A stretch of 64,000 nt of DNA from Gordionus sp. m RMFG-2023 (lineage: Eukaryota; Nematomorpha; Gordioida; Chordodea; Parachordodidae). Where the stretch lies: positions 45,650,569-45,714,568 of the forward strand of contig NC_088776.1 in NCBI RefSeq assembly GCF_954871325.1. The letters are read 5' to 3'. Numbering within the stretch: the stretch's first letter is position 1; every line of letters begins with the position of its first letter. The notes under the pieces were generated by a model. That model did no database searches. It saw only the letters and a list, made by a program, of their open reading frames with translations, and was not told the DNA's origin. Both the position numbers and the translations under genes were made by a program. This document shows positions 12,901 through 24,345 of this stretch, piece by piece.

Positions 12901-15900
12901 ATCAAAATTTAATGACATGACCTAAAACATTAAATAGTTGCTCACCTCATGATACTTATATAATATTTAATAATTTTTAAAGGTAAATCCTAAACATTAT
13001 AATAAAAAAAAATTGTGCACTCGATACCCATGTGTGATATCGAATTATGTTCAGTTTTTTTAAAATATTATAATGCCATTGTTAGATTATTTTAAGATAT
13101 TTTATATAATATTGAATAATATTTATTATATAATCTAACATATATTTACTATAATAATAGTATTGATAGCCGAATGTTAAAATTTTTTTCCAATTTATAT
13201 GTTAATTATTTATGATATTCATTCATTTATCCCCCCCTCCCCCCCCCCTCATTCAATCTAACGAGATTTACATATAATTTTTTTGTTAATTAACATAAAA
13301 GGTCATAATTAGTATTAGTTTAGTTTTCATTAAGCCATATTCGATATCTAATATTATGATAATGTATATTTTTTATTTTAAAATTTATATAAAATATTTT
13401 AATGATCATATATTTAAAATATTATTTTAAATCATTATCATCGTGGTCACAAAACGTATTCTTTTTTAAAAAATGCTAAAAGCTAATAAACTATTATATT
13501 ACTGTTATCTTCTTTTTTTATATAATTTTAGTTTTATTCCCATGAGGGGATATTAAATTTAAAATATTCTAATTTTATAATAACAAAATTCTTAAAATTA
13601 GGAGTTATTATAAAAAATATTAAAGTATATTTTATTTATTAATCTTTTTTTAAGAATGAGTACTTCATTTTCAGATTGTTATACAGATTTTTTAAATATT
13701 AAAAATGATTTGTTAAGTAGATTATAGGATTTCTAAAAAAAATAAAAGAAAGAAACTATTCTAAAAAAAATTTCCGGAATATCGCTAGTGCTACCTGCGT
13801 GTTGAGTTGATTTAATTGACATCTTTTGAAATTATTGAGATAGAAATTATAAATCGATAAATTGTCTGCAATTTAATAATATATCACTACTACCCTTACT
13901 TATTCAATTATATTATGGATGATCACACGCTTATAAAATTTATCAAGAATCGACGATGAAAAGGAATTGTAATTTTAATTATTTAATAAAATCACGATTA
14001 CATGCAATTTTAACTACTTACCGTTTTTAGAAATAGTATTAGTAATTTTAATTAAATCTATATTTTTAAAGTAATTGTGTTTAAGAATTAATTAATGCAC
14101 ATCCCTGACAAGTACTATTATCTTTGAGTAAATACAAGACTTAAAACTAAATTTGTGAAAAATTTTATTAATTTCTCCGTCATCACATAAATTTTTAATG
14201 AGAGTAGATTACCAAAAATTTTATATATCAAATTTATTAGGAGCGCAGTGGCGTAGGCATAGGGGATGGAGAGGGAGTTAGGGTTAGGGGTTAACCCCTC
14301 CCCATAAAAAAATGTAAATTTTTTTAAAAATTTATTACAATTTATTAAATTGATAATATAAATGCTTAAAATTTAAAAAACAACTATTTTTATATTATTA
14401 ATTAATAATTTTGATCTACAGAATTTGATTATTTTTACATTTTTTAAATAAATTTTAAATGATCTTGCAAAAAACTTGTTTAGTTTGTCATATTCCTTTT
14501 TTTTTAAATCTACTTTGCAATTTTATTATGAAGAAACAATCATTAATTTATTCCTATTTCAACAAATACAGATATGCCACACGTCTAGTTGACTATCTTT
14601 TTGTTTCGCTATTAAATATTAAAGTAGTGCTATTAAACGGTTTGATATGCCAATTTTTTAAAACGGCGAACTCAATATTTTAGGCAGAAAAATGTTGCTT
14701 AAATCTCGAGATTTTGCTAATAGATGTCCAAACCATGGTGCCATCTATGACGAAAAATATTAGACATACGTAATATTTTTCTGGATAATTGAGTTAGCTG
14801 TTTTTAGAAATAGACTAAATTCGAGTCGTTTAACAACACCAAAGTATCAATGCCACAACCAAATCAAATCTCGTATTTTAAAATAATGAAAGGATTTTTA
14901 TAATGATAATAATAGTAAAACCTATTTTAGATATTTCGTTTATTTAGTTTTTTTTAATTGCTTATCTTGTTTAATTACATTAAATTACTTCTATATTTAT
15001 TAAACAAACTGAAAAGAAAAAATAACATCTATAAAGATCATACAATCATAAGATTCAAGATATCTTGAATCGGGGAAAATAATGTATATAGACCAAATTG
15101 ATTTTTGATAATTTAAAATTTGTTATTATTTAAGATCTTAAGACTGCTGTATTTTTTTATTTCGCTTATAGCTGGTTTTTATTTATTGGCTGAAAAAACT
15201 GATCGATAAACTAGTAAGTAGTACTAATCATGCATTACATATTGTTGATTGCTTCTATAATTTTTCATTTAGCATGATACCAATTTTGGCAATTTTTTAT
15301 ATTTAGTCAATAATATTTTTCTTTAAACTACCGGGTTGAAGCAATAAAGAAGCATGAAATACACACTAATTAGAAATAAATTTCCGATGTATTGCTTCCA
15401 GATGTTTGGCTAAAACTTTAAGCTTAAAACATGATATCATAATTAGTTTTTGATTTATAGTTAGGTTACCTATTTAATGATTAAAGAACTAATAGGGCAC
15501 TAAATATTAACAAGCAGATAGTTAGAACTTCTATATTCTCCGTTCTGGCATGTTGTTAATTTTGTCAATAAGCAATAAAATATACTAATAAGGCCCTAAT
15601 TAATGGTTTAATATAGGTTTCAGAATTAGTGTTTCCAAAAGCTTGACTCACTTAACCCTTAGCGTGATGTCATAGTATTCATTTTGTTTATAACTCTGTT
15701 TCTTTTCGTGGTTCTCATAATAGAGTTAGGAATTGAAAGTACTAGTCAAGCATTTAGCGCACGTTAGATATATAGTTTTTATATTTTCCATTTTAGCACA
15801 ATCTATTTTGAGAATTTTCTCTTTCTTAATACTGTCTACCAAACGGATTAAATTAATATACAATTATGATTCAAACAATATAAAATTTACTGAATATATG

Positions 15901-18900
15901 CTTTCAGACACTTTTTAATCGTAATGTTGGCCAAAATCTTTTTACTAATAATTTTCCCTTTATACTGGCTACTATACTAGTTAAAGGCTGCCACTAATAA
16001 AGAAAAAAATATTTAAACCAGAAAAATATTGTCTACGCCGTTTAGATTGCGCTAATAGATTGTATGATCAAAATCTTTAGTTTTGATCATTTTTAAAAAT
16101 CGGCTCGAATCGAGCCGTTTAGCAACACTAATTGTGATATTATTAGGTCATCCTATACATAAAAATGAAGCAAATCCGAATATATAAAATACATAAAATT
16201 TGTGCTTATTTTCTAAATAATTTATGTTCATTATTGAATAAATCCCATTTTTTTTTAATATATTATTAATATTTTTGATAAGAAATTCTTTGGGGTAATT
16301 TAACGATTTTTTTAATGTTATGAGGCTATATGTTGTTAAATATTATTTAGGATGCATGTATATTATAATTAGTTATAATATAAGTTACAAATCTATGCAT
16401 ATAAACCCGAGCGAAGTCCGGTCAATAGCGATCTGAAAGCCATTAACCGAGTTTTAAAAAAATGATAGGCATCTTTTTTAAAATAAATTAGCATTCTTTA
16501 GCACCTCCTTTTGTAAAAAGCTAGCAACGCCTCTGAAATTTTATATCATTATTACTTTCTAAGTATATAAACATTTTTCTAATTTTAAATATTTAAGATA
16601 AAGGTAAATTGCTTAAATGATAAATCAAATTAAACAGCTGACAATTTTAATTAGGAAATTTGATTAAATAAATTTCTTTAGCAATTAACTGATTTTAACA
16701 TTATATGAATATAAAAGGGACTTTAAACTTTCACATTTATCAAATTCTCAATACACCACTTGCATTTACATGATCATATATAACATTTTTTCAAGTAATA
16801 ATTTCAAAATGCCGCATTTTTTTTCGCAGTTAAGAATATTACAATTTGCAAAGGTTCATATTGTATAATATATGTTGATATGGAATCCATTAGGATTCGG
16901 AGTTTCTCAACTTTGAATCCTTTACTTTGGAAAATTTTTAAATTTGAAACATTTGATTTGCTCCAAATGTTTTCCAGCATGTATAGAGTACCCACATTGG
17001 CTTACGCAGCGGGGTGGGGGGGGGGCAGGGGGGCAAATCCCCCCCCCCCCCCCAAAGCCAAAAAATGCAGATGCCGGATATATTTTTCAAAAAAATTATT
17101 GTTTATAATAATTTATATTTGTTAATATTTATTCGTATCTCATATTAAATATATATTATATTACATTTATTATCACATTCATAAGTTATTTTATCAATTA
17201 ATTTCGATTTCAAGTTTTCCGGCGTAATATTTACTTATTATTTTCAAATTTTTAGTGGCGTAATATTTATCTACCATTTTCAAATTTCTAGTCAAATAAT
17301 AATTATTTCTGAAACTTCTGGTCCAACAGGGAAAAAGAAATTGCAACCTTGTCCAACGAGATAGAGCCTCTTCCATCAAGCACTAACAGCTATTAAGGAG
17401 TTAGAAGAGCCAATTATTTCCTATTACTGAAATATTACAATGGCCTGAAAGAAATATTTCCTCAGAAGCAAGAAAATTATTGGATTCAATGCTTATTCCA
17501 AATTTTATTTCTCATTAGAATGTATTATTTAATTATATAACTATTTTAAGTATTACTTTTCAAAAACATGACAATGATTTGATTAAGAAGATCAGAATAG
17601 CGGAGAGCATTTTATCAGAACTCAAGGAAATTAGGGCTAATGTTGATGAAGAATTTCATATTTTATATTTTATTGTTGAGTCAAAGGCAGAGCTATACGT
17701 GTTTGATATTTATATCCCTCGACAGCAAGGCAAGCTCATCGTTAAAACATTAATATAGGATCAGTAGAAGAGTTTATCTTAGATGCAGATACATTTATAA
17801 CCCAAATAAATGAATTTTTAATATATCATGCAGCACTTACATCTGCAAATATTACTTCCACAAAAGCCTTCCCAACCTTTTTCAGATGGTGATAGAAAAA
17901 TAAAATATTTGTTAGATTTTTATTATGAAGATGTTAAAGTATCTTATGATGCCTTACTAGCTAAATAACTATGTTTATAAGATTAACTATAGTTGATATA
18001 GTCCCAAAAAATGCTATGGATGCTCTGCATTATTTCAAACACATTTTAGATTAAATTCCCAATGTATTGAAAGGGTTTATAAACTTTTCCCATTAGTAAA
18101 CTAATGAGAGAACACTCTCTTTTTTTAAGAAGAATAACAGAGGCCTGCAGAAGTACCATTTGCAGGGCACGGCCCGGATTTTTTTTAAAGATTTTTTACG
18201 CTATTTTTAAAAAATTTTTTAGGCCGCTCGGCTTTTTTTTAAAATTTACAGGCTCGGCCCGGCTTTTTTTAAAATAAAATTTTCAGGCCCGGCCTGGATT
18301 TTTTAAAAATAAATTATATTTAATTTTGATTTTTATAGCTAATAATAACGATTTCAAATATAGGCTGTTTTAAAAAATAAAGCCCGGCTTGTTAAAAAAA
18401 TTTAGGTCCGGCCTTGGTATAATTTAAAAAAAAATTAAAATATTGTCCGGCCCAGGAGCCGGGCCTGCAGGTCTCTGAAAAACATACCAAGAAGTACAAC
18501 ATGTGAAAGTAGATTGAAAGGTTTGGATTTTTTGAATATTCATAGGCATTTGACGACAAGCAAGGATGAGATAATTGAAAAATTAGCTCAATTCCAACGA
18601 AGATTGGATTTTACATTTTAAATATATAACATACAAAATACAATTATTCCTAAGAAACTTTTTGTGTAAAGGCTCAAAAAATGGGTCATTTAAGTGATTC
18701 TTTACATATAATTTTTTTATAATTCACATTAATTTAAAATTGTGTATTAGGAATAGTTATTAGTCCTAATAAATTTATGCTTGATATTTTTAAAAAACAA
18801 TAATATTTCTCAAAAAAATTTATTATCCCCCCCCCCCCCAGACCAAATTCCTGCGTACGCGCCTGAGTACCCATATTGTGATTTTCAGGAAATTTGTAAC

Positions 18901-21900
18901 GTAAACCTTTGAATTATTTTTATATATCAATTATTATAAATTTTTATACAAATTTTTAAAAAAAGAGAAAGGATTACGGGCTAGACACTCTACATATGCT
19001 TAAATCCGGATAGATTAAATTTTTCAAATTTAGGAGTCGCCCTCAGTAAATGATTTATAGGAAATCATAATTCCTATGAATTTCATATCCAGTTGTGACA
19101 TATTGTATAATTTTCTGTTAACATGAGAAAATTGGGGCTTTCAGGCCTTCGAAAATACCTTCTGCTCAAATATAACAATAATTTAACGGGTGTTAATATA
19201 AGCTAGCCTAACAACACTTTCCTTCTCAATTGGATGGGAGCATCTGCATAAAATTAGTAAATTTAATTCTTAAAAAGTTTCTATAAAAGCAAACTGGTAG
19301 ATTTTAAATAAATTGATTAAATATTTAAATATAATTATACTTCTTTTTAAAAAAAATATCTTTTTAAAGATTGCAAGTTTTAGAATTAAACAAATGCGGG
19401 ATCAAAAAAATTGAAAAAGGTGCGTTTGATGGTTTGTACCAGTTGCAAAGCTTAAAAATTCATTCTAATCTACTAACCGTATTAACACCTGATGTATTTG
19501 ATCCTCTGATACAATTGATCTACTTAGATGCCTCATCCAATCCTTGGATATGCGATTGTAGAATGAGAGAATTTAAAATTTGGAGCTCTTTGCATAAAAA
19601 TCGAGCCTTTTCCATGAATAACGAAAATCACAACGTAAAAAAGCATTTCGATGGAGATATAAACCTTTTAAAGCCTATCACATCTTTGAAAAATACCAAA
19701 TGTTGCGTTTACCCCCCACAACTGCATAATACCACGTGGGAATCATTACACCCTTATGACTTCAAGTGTGGACCATATATTTTAAACGAATGGAAAGGTG
19801 ACATAAAAAATTTTCATAAAAAGGCATCTTTGATATGGAAAGTACTGAATGATTATAACCAGCAAGATGACAAAATTAATGGCATTTTAAGATCACTAAA
19901 AGATCCTTTAACTTCTATAACAAATGATTCAAGGGAAGAATTCTTGAAAGGCCCACCTCAAAGGTTTGAGTATCCAGTTAAAAGTTCAAATATTTGCTCT
20001 AAAAACTCTCCAAATTATTACAACGAGGTCCATTTAAAATGCCTGTTCATAGGCGATCCTATACCCATAATAACATGGACGTTCGTACGTAATTCAAAAT
20101 TGATAAAAATTAGAAACTCCATTCTTCCAGATGCTAATTCTAAATTTAATATAAATAATACTGTGCGTATAATAGAACCATTATTCGACATTGTGGAGAA
20201 TAACCAAAATACCTATCACTACAAAAACGTCGAGAAGATCGATACCTCCTATTTTTCTAACCATATTTTTCCTTCAAAAATTAGATCCTCCCTTTTAAAC
20301 ATTTCGTCAAATAATTTCAAAAACAGTGATTACGTATTATTGAAACATCCGGAATCTGATATTCATAACATGGAGAGTTTTGCCAAAAACAATTCTAAAA
20401 TTTTGGAAGTGGAGAAACTGCTATCCTCCTATGCCAATTTACACCACGTTATTATCAGTCAACTAACTATATCTTGCTACGATCCGCAAACAGATAATGG
20501 CATCTACACTTGTTCTCCTAATGCGCACGCACTATCAAATGATAGCTCAATTCATGATAAGTATTATTATAGATCCATAAAAAGATACGTCCTATATAGA
20601 AATGGGACTATCACGGAATATAAGGGATCGGAGATGTTCGCCAATGGTTATCCGGTTAATTACTCTGTATTGTTATTATCATCACCCAACTATAATGTTG
20701 ATCTCACAAATATTCGGGTTTTCACTAAAAGTGTTAAAAATATCAAGATACCTCGAGAAGAAGATGATAGAAAATACGTGAGTAATGTCCAGAAAACTTT
20801 AACTTATTTACCCGAAAAAGCAACGGAAACAAATAAACTCACATCGTTGGTGTCAATTTACTTACTTATCATCATAGGTATTTGCTGTGTATCTCTTGTC
20901 CTGTTGTCTGTATTAATTTGTTGTTTGAAATATCACAAGCGCTATTGGAAATGTATTAGTAATGATAAGCATCGTGCCAAAAAGGGTATCAAATCGGTAA
21001 AAATTGATAAAGGAAAGAGTAAGCAAACATATGATTCGTCGATTGTTGCCAACAACCATACACTTAACACATTAAACTCTTATCATAATCGCGATACTCT
21101 AGATCGTTCAGCTAAATCACATGGTGTTGTAAAAATGCCAAAACTAGCTTCGATAAACAAAAATTATCAAAATGGCAATTTGGCCAACACAAATAGTAAC
21201 GGCTCCGTAAAATACTCTTTGAATAACAAAAATAACATCTCAAAGTGTGATTTGAGCCAAATCGATGTTATTAAAAACCATAATATTTTCGATAAATTTA
21301 TAAAAGGTAAACACATTTTTTTCAGTAAGGTGGGTCTTAAACACGTGATAGTCAACTCCTTTATAAAAGCATCAAGAGAAAAATCTTATCCCACCGATAA
21401 AATTCCTAATCTTAGATATATCAATCATTCTATAAAGGAATCTGCGATGAATGAGAAAAAATATTGCAACGGACACATCAATAATATAAGTAATGGTCAA
21501 ATCGAACATTTAGATGGCAAATTATGTAAAAGCGATTATGAATCTGTGAGGCAAGTAGAAGATTTGGAAAAATTAAATCATCACGAAACATGTTGTGCTA
21601 ATGACGGGAGTAGTGTTATTTCATCGACATCCCCGTTACATGATCCCGTAACTGTCAACTCTCAATATCACTTAAAGTATAATAAAAATAATTTAAATCG
21701 AGTTGGAATGAATTATTGTAATAGGGAAACATTTGGAGATCAATACTTATGGGCTAGGAAAGAAGCACAAACACATCAAGAAATACCAAAATTTAATTAT
21801 ATAACTAAGAATGATCATGACCGAATAAAACCACCCTTTTATATGAAATCTTCATCTTCTTTTGCCACCACACATATGACAAATTTAGAGGAAGACTATT

Positions 21901-22301
21901 TATCTCATGGTTCACCTATCAATATTACGCAAAGATCAACTAATATGATAAATGATAGTAGCCACGAAAATATGTTCAACATCGAAACTAATCGTAACGT
22001 ATACATAAATTCTGATAATTCAACAACAGAGCCTCGTCATCAGGCAACAAACACACCCTCATCTTACGCATTTGAAGATTTTAATTATAATAGTGATTCA
22101 GGCTTTAATAAATACAATAATAATTATTTATCAACATCTCCTCTTGAAGTTTATAGTTACGGTAATGCGAATATCGAGGATATTAAAAATGAAGGTAATC
22201 AAACTATATTCAACGACGTATATCGGCAATATTCTACTAGAAACAAATATGTACCTGTATCCCCTAAAATTATTTTACCTGATAAAACTACTATTGTTTA
22301 A
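3158..22301 (+). CDS. LRR-Ig single-pass transmembrane receptor, two coding exons (Kekkon/LINGO-like architecture)
   Basis: Two exons (3158-3999 and 19370-22301) join in phase 2 across a GT-AG intron to give about 1257 residues. Order seen: a long N-terminus with a hydrophobic stretch at about 50-70, which may be a signal sequence or anchor; an LRRNT cap with four cysteines (150, 154, 156, 167); about six leucine-rich repeats (about 183-335); an LRRCT cap beginning NPWICDC (about 339-414); one Ig-like domain (cysteines at about 505 and 662, ending DNGIYTC); a transmembrane helix at about 774-800 followed by basic residues; and a Ser/Asn-rich tail of about 457 residues ending TTIV, a class I PDZ-ligand pattern. 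The architecture is that of metazoan neuronal or adhesion receptors such as Kekkon, LINGO and AMIGO. Orthology cannot be decided here. The start is the first ATG after an in-frame stop; an upstream exon is not excluded. There are several N-glycosylation sequons in the ectodomain. Confidence 0.85.
5197..5560. mobile_element. hAT-type MITE, GCCCGG family (family B)
   Basis: A 364-bp element with imperfect inverted ends (AGAGATGTATAATGCCCGG on the left, a related reverse complement on the right). It is flanked by a perfect 8-bp target-site duplication TAGTTATT at 5189-5196 and 5561-5568. Its GGCCGGGC-type motifs stand out against the AT-rich surroundings and recur in the other family B copies. 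No coding capacity. Confidence 0.7.
6485..6655. mobile_element. degenerate family B hAT-type MITE
   Basis: Contains the same GC-rich motifs as family B (GACCGGGTGG, GGGTCGGGTTGGATCGGG, GATCGGGCTTGG) separated by AT-rich DNA. Ends and target-site duplication are not recognisable, so this is a decayed or truncated copy. Confidence 0.45.
7450..8270 (+). mobile_element. decayed hAT transposon with GTATC-rich subterminal repeats
   Basis: On the + strand near 7940-8070 a broken reading frame gives MPSSSPVERF and then a segment like KNFENVLLLTNN. This matches the hAT dimerisation domain pattern (SS-P-x-ER-x-F ... nFEnllLLnnN). Repeated GTATCTATATTTAGATAC-like motifs lie on the left (7465-7560) and again near 8235-8260, as expected of hAT subterminal repeats. 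The frame has stops and shifts. Precise ends are unclear. Confidence 0.5.
8322..8504. mobile_element. mariner-like MITE, GTGTTGTTAAACGG family (family M)
   Basis: Flanked by TA. The left end is shortened (TAGTATACGGCTCG) and the right end reads CCAACACTA. The core carries the family sequence around TTTTAGCCAGAAAAATATTACC followed by AATAGATGTCCAAACC. Non-coding. Confidence 0.6.
9740..9905 (+). mobile_element. possible LINE ORF2 tail fragment
   Basis: One + strand frame reads WNDLPKEIKRG, which resembles the W-N-x-L-P-x-E-(I/V) signature near the end of the reverse-transcriptase protein of jockey/CR1-like LINEs. The neighbouring frame is broken and the fragment is short, so the call is tentative. 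Confidence 0.3.
10969..11439. mobile_element. non-autonomous derivative of hAT family A
   Basis: A 471-bp element flanked by an 8-bp duplication with one mismatch (AGTTTAAG at 10961-10968, AGTTTAAT at 11440-11447). The left end AGGCTTATTCAAAAACG and the right end CGTTTTTAAATAGGCC are inverted and match the ends of the transposase-bearing element at 43929-46417. No transposase remains, so this is a deletion derivative. Confidence 0.6.
11748..11812. repeat. short AT-rich tandem repeat
   Basis: About two and a half copies of a unit near 26-28 bp (TTTTGTTAATATTAAATAAT and variants). No coding content. Confidence 0.6.
12700..12874. mobile_element. palindromic MITE with CTGTGCAGATTTAAT ends
   Basis: The left arm GGGCTGTGCAGATTTAATT and the right arm AAATTAAATCTGCACAACAC are inverted over about 30 bp. 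TA lies at both edges. The interior is also self-complementary (ACTTGTAAAAA with TTTTTACAAGT). It is a foldback-like MITE without coding capacity. Confidence 0.6.
14625..14841. mobile_element. mariner-like MITE, family M
   Basis: The left end TAGTGCTATTAAACGG and the right end GTTTAACAACAC are inverted. The core GAGATTTTGCTAATAGATGT is shared with the other family M copies. About 217 bp, non-coding. Confidence 0.65.
15240..15950 (+). repeat. unclassified dispersed repeat, related to 60178-60740
   Basis: A block containing GCTTCTATAATTTTT, TAGCATGATACCAATTTTGGC, CTTTAAACTA and GGGTTGAAGCAATAAA in that order. The same order of blocks appears on the minus strand at 60178-60740. Parts seem to recur again near 15540-15720. 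One frame keeps a shared string (YRVEAIKKHEI here, [12 protein letters not shown] in the other copy), suggesting a decayed coding repeat. I do not recognise the family. Confidence 0.5.
15978..16130. mobile_element. mariner-like MITE, family M (degenerate left end)
   Basis: The right end CGAGCCGTTTAGCAACACTA is typical of the family. The left end (TAGTTAAAGGCTG) is degenerate. The interior has AACCAGAAAAATATTGTC as in sister copies. TA at both ends. Confidence 0.6.
16995..18865 (+). mobile_element. ZMYM1-like hAT transposon remnant (family C), with a nested MITE
   Basis: A 1.87 kb element with a perfect 8-bp target-site duplication AGTACCCA (16987-16994 and 18866-18873). The ends are inverted: CATTGGCTTACGCAGC on the left, and on the right the reverse complement begins CAGGCGCGTACGCAGG. 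Long G/C homopolymers lie just inside both ends. The + strand carries broken transposase; near 18500-18620 it reads ESRLKGLDFLNIHRHL then FQRRLDF, the C-terminal pattern of ZMYM1-like hAT proteins (x-RLNGLALLNIHRDI). Frameshifts and stops make it non-functional. A family B MITE sits inside this frame at 18157-18489. Confidence 0.65.
18157..18489. mobile_element. family B hAT-type MITE nested in the ZMYM1-like element
   Basis: About 333 bp of GC-rich motifs (GGCACGGCCCGG, CAGGCCCGGCCTGG, GGAGCCGGGCCTGCAGG) flanked by a perfect 8-bp duplication AGAAGTAC (18149-18156, 18490-18497). Removing the insert and one duplication restores a continuous transposase-like stretch of the host element. This supports the boundaries and shows that the MITE came later. 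Confidence 0.65.
19370..22301 (+). CDS. LRR-Ig receptor exon 2 (last LRRs, LRRCT, Ig, TM, cytoplasmic tail)
   Basis: Open for 976 codons to TAA. Begins with LRR LQVLELNKCGIKKIEKGAF, then LQSLKIHSNLLTVLTPDVF. The LRRCT runs from NPWICDC to about FKCGP. The Ig-like domain has HLKC, IITW and DNGIYTC as the B-strand Cys, C-strand Trp and F-strand Cys. Its intercysteine distance is about 157 residues, far above the usual 50-75, so the domain carries a large insertion. The transmembrane helix is within LVSIYLLIIIGICCVSLVLL and continues to ICCLKYHKR. The tail is low in complexity (Asn/Ser/Lys) with scattered Tyr residues and ends DKTTIV. Confidence 0.88.
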
Positions 22302-23299
22302 AATCTTGAAAACGAATATAATATAAATCAATAGAAAATTATTATGTGTTCTTCTATACATTCACAATCATTTTGTAAATGACTATATGATTATTAATCC
22401 CGCGAATAACACGATAAAACCTATATGCGAATTTACATCAAAAAAAAGACATGCATGTCATTTAAAAAGAAATACTATAAATATAAAAAATTATAATCCT
22501 TTTAAATAACAATTTAATTATTTATTTAAAAATATTAAATAAATTGACATTGATTTAAATACAATTCACACTTTAACCATAATCTTATTTACGAATAAAT
22601 AAAAGGCTTATTTTGGTGAATTAAAGGATTATCAGATTAATGGATCTTAAAAGGATTAAAATTAATATAGAATTAAGTTATGGTTCTTATATAATCTCTT
22701 AAAGAAAAAAATGGAATGCTCAGTAATTAAATTGATTAAATTCTTAGAAAATGTTAATGTATTCAAAAAAATACTTAGGCTGTCCTGGTTGCCAAACAGC
22801 GGGCTGTTTAACCGGCTATATAGTTCAGATTAAACTAAAAAGTAAAAGTGCCACCAAACATTTAAACAAACAAAAAAAGGAGTATCATAGATCAAAAGCT
22901 GCATAGCTTAGGCTAAACAGCAATAAGTATTAAAAATAAGTCGAGCCAGGAGACAACATTAATGCTTACAAAAATTTATTATTCATTATATAAAAAATTA
23001 TTGATAAAATAAATAAGGAACTGCACGAAATTATCCGTTGCTACTTTTCAGAGGGCTCTTTAAAGTATTCAGGTGGACCTGAGCTCATAAGAGGCTCTCC
23101 ACTCTATATCACTACTGGAAATTATAAAATTAATGTTTAGAATACATATTAAAAATGGACCAGTAATCAAAAAAAATTATGCTCATCTGAAATGCTTAAA
23201 TTTAAATGAATGTTTATTTAAATTTAGACCTTAATGTAACTTTAATAAAAAGTATGCATGCAATCTATATTTGTACAATATACAAAATGGTTAGACATT

Positions 23300-24345
23300 T
23301 TTTTTAATTAACCTTTTTCCATAGAGGAGGGTGGGTTTCATCTTATAAACATAAATTTTTATTATGGCATAAAGGCATCTTTGTATAATTAAATCATTTC
23401 GTTAAGAAAATAGTCATTTTCCACTCCGTCTCATATCCCTATCATCTTTTAGCATCTAGATTGATAAATACATGCGCGAAAGCATCGGGGACTGATTCCT
23501 ACCTTATATATTACCTTCATAGCAGAAATAAATAGGCTACTAATTTATTCTATGAATTAATATCTTCAAATTTTTCTTAGCATTATATTTATCTACCATT
23601 ATAAAATTTCCTACCAAATTATTTGAAACCTTTTCACTGCAAAACTAACGTAAAATATTTGAAAAAAATGACATCAATTTAAATTGAAACTATGAAAATA
23701 TAGTTGAAGGCATTATATTGAAACTTAAGGAAATTAGAGAAAAGTATATGGCGAATTTCATAAAATATATGTCATTGTTAAGTCAAAAGCAGAGTTCTAT
23801 GAATTTAATATCTGTCTACCTCGACTAGCAACAAGATTCCCACCGTTCTAATATAATTCAGGGTCAGTTGAAGAATATTATAAAATAAATCTTGTTATTT
23901 ACCTCTTGGATACTTATTAACTCAAATAATGAAAGTTCTTATTAATCAAGCAGCACTTACAAATCTGCAAATATTATTACCCCGCTAGAAAAAAAATTCC
24001 TACACCTCGAGATTTTGAAAAATGGAGGATTGAGTTGGTGTTAGCTCTTCTTAATATACACAGGGAATTGATACAAAACACTGATGAAATTAAAAATCCA
24101 ACCAAAGAAGATTGAATTTATAAATTTATAATATGCTTCTTAATTATATTTTTTCCCATTTTTTTAAAATACCATATTTATTTTCATGACTTTGTAAGTT
24201 AATATATGTTAGCATCAATATGTTTTTTCCGGAAATGTGTTATTTTTCAACATTAAACCCTTTTTGAGTGCGTTTTTGAAAAAAAATAATTACCTCTCCA
24301 CCCCTACCATAGCGAATGCTTTCAGATGCGCCTGGATGAATAGCT
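23300..24345 (+). mobile_element. second ZMYM1-like hAT remnant, related to 16995-18865
   Basis: Shares order and wording with the family C copy: a segment like KLKEIREK, then GTCAAAAGCAGAGTTCTATG, GCAGCACTTACAAATCTGCA, and a C-terminal string RIELVLALLNIHRELIQNTDE parallel to RLKGLDFLNIHRHL. The right edge TGCGCCTGG resembles the family C terminus. The reading frame is broken in several places. The left edge is uncertain. Confidence 0.5.

Larger units (their letters stand above)
4000..19369 (+). other. 15.4 kb intron of the LRR-Ig gene
   Basis: GT-AG intron in phase 2 (donor GTAACC, acceptor TTTTTAAAG). It is AT-rich and holds the separately listed elements: hAT-type MITEs at 5197-5560 and near 6485, an hAT remnant at 7450-8270, mariner-like MITEs at 8322, 14625 and 15978, a possible LINE tail near 9750, a MITE at 10969-11439, a short tandem repeat at 11748, a palindromic element at 12700-12874, an unclassified repeat at 15240-15950, and a ZMYM1-like hAT remnant at 16995-18865. 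I see no further exon. Confidence 0.75.
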
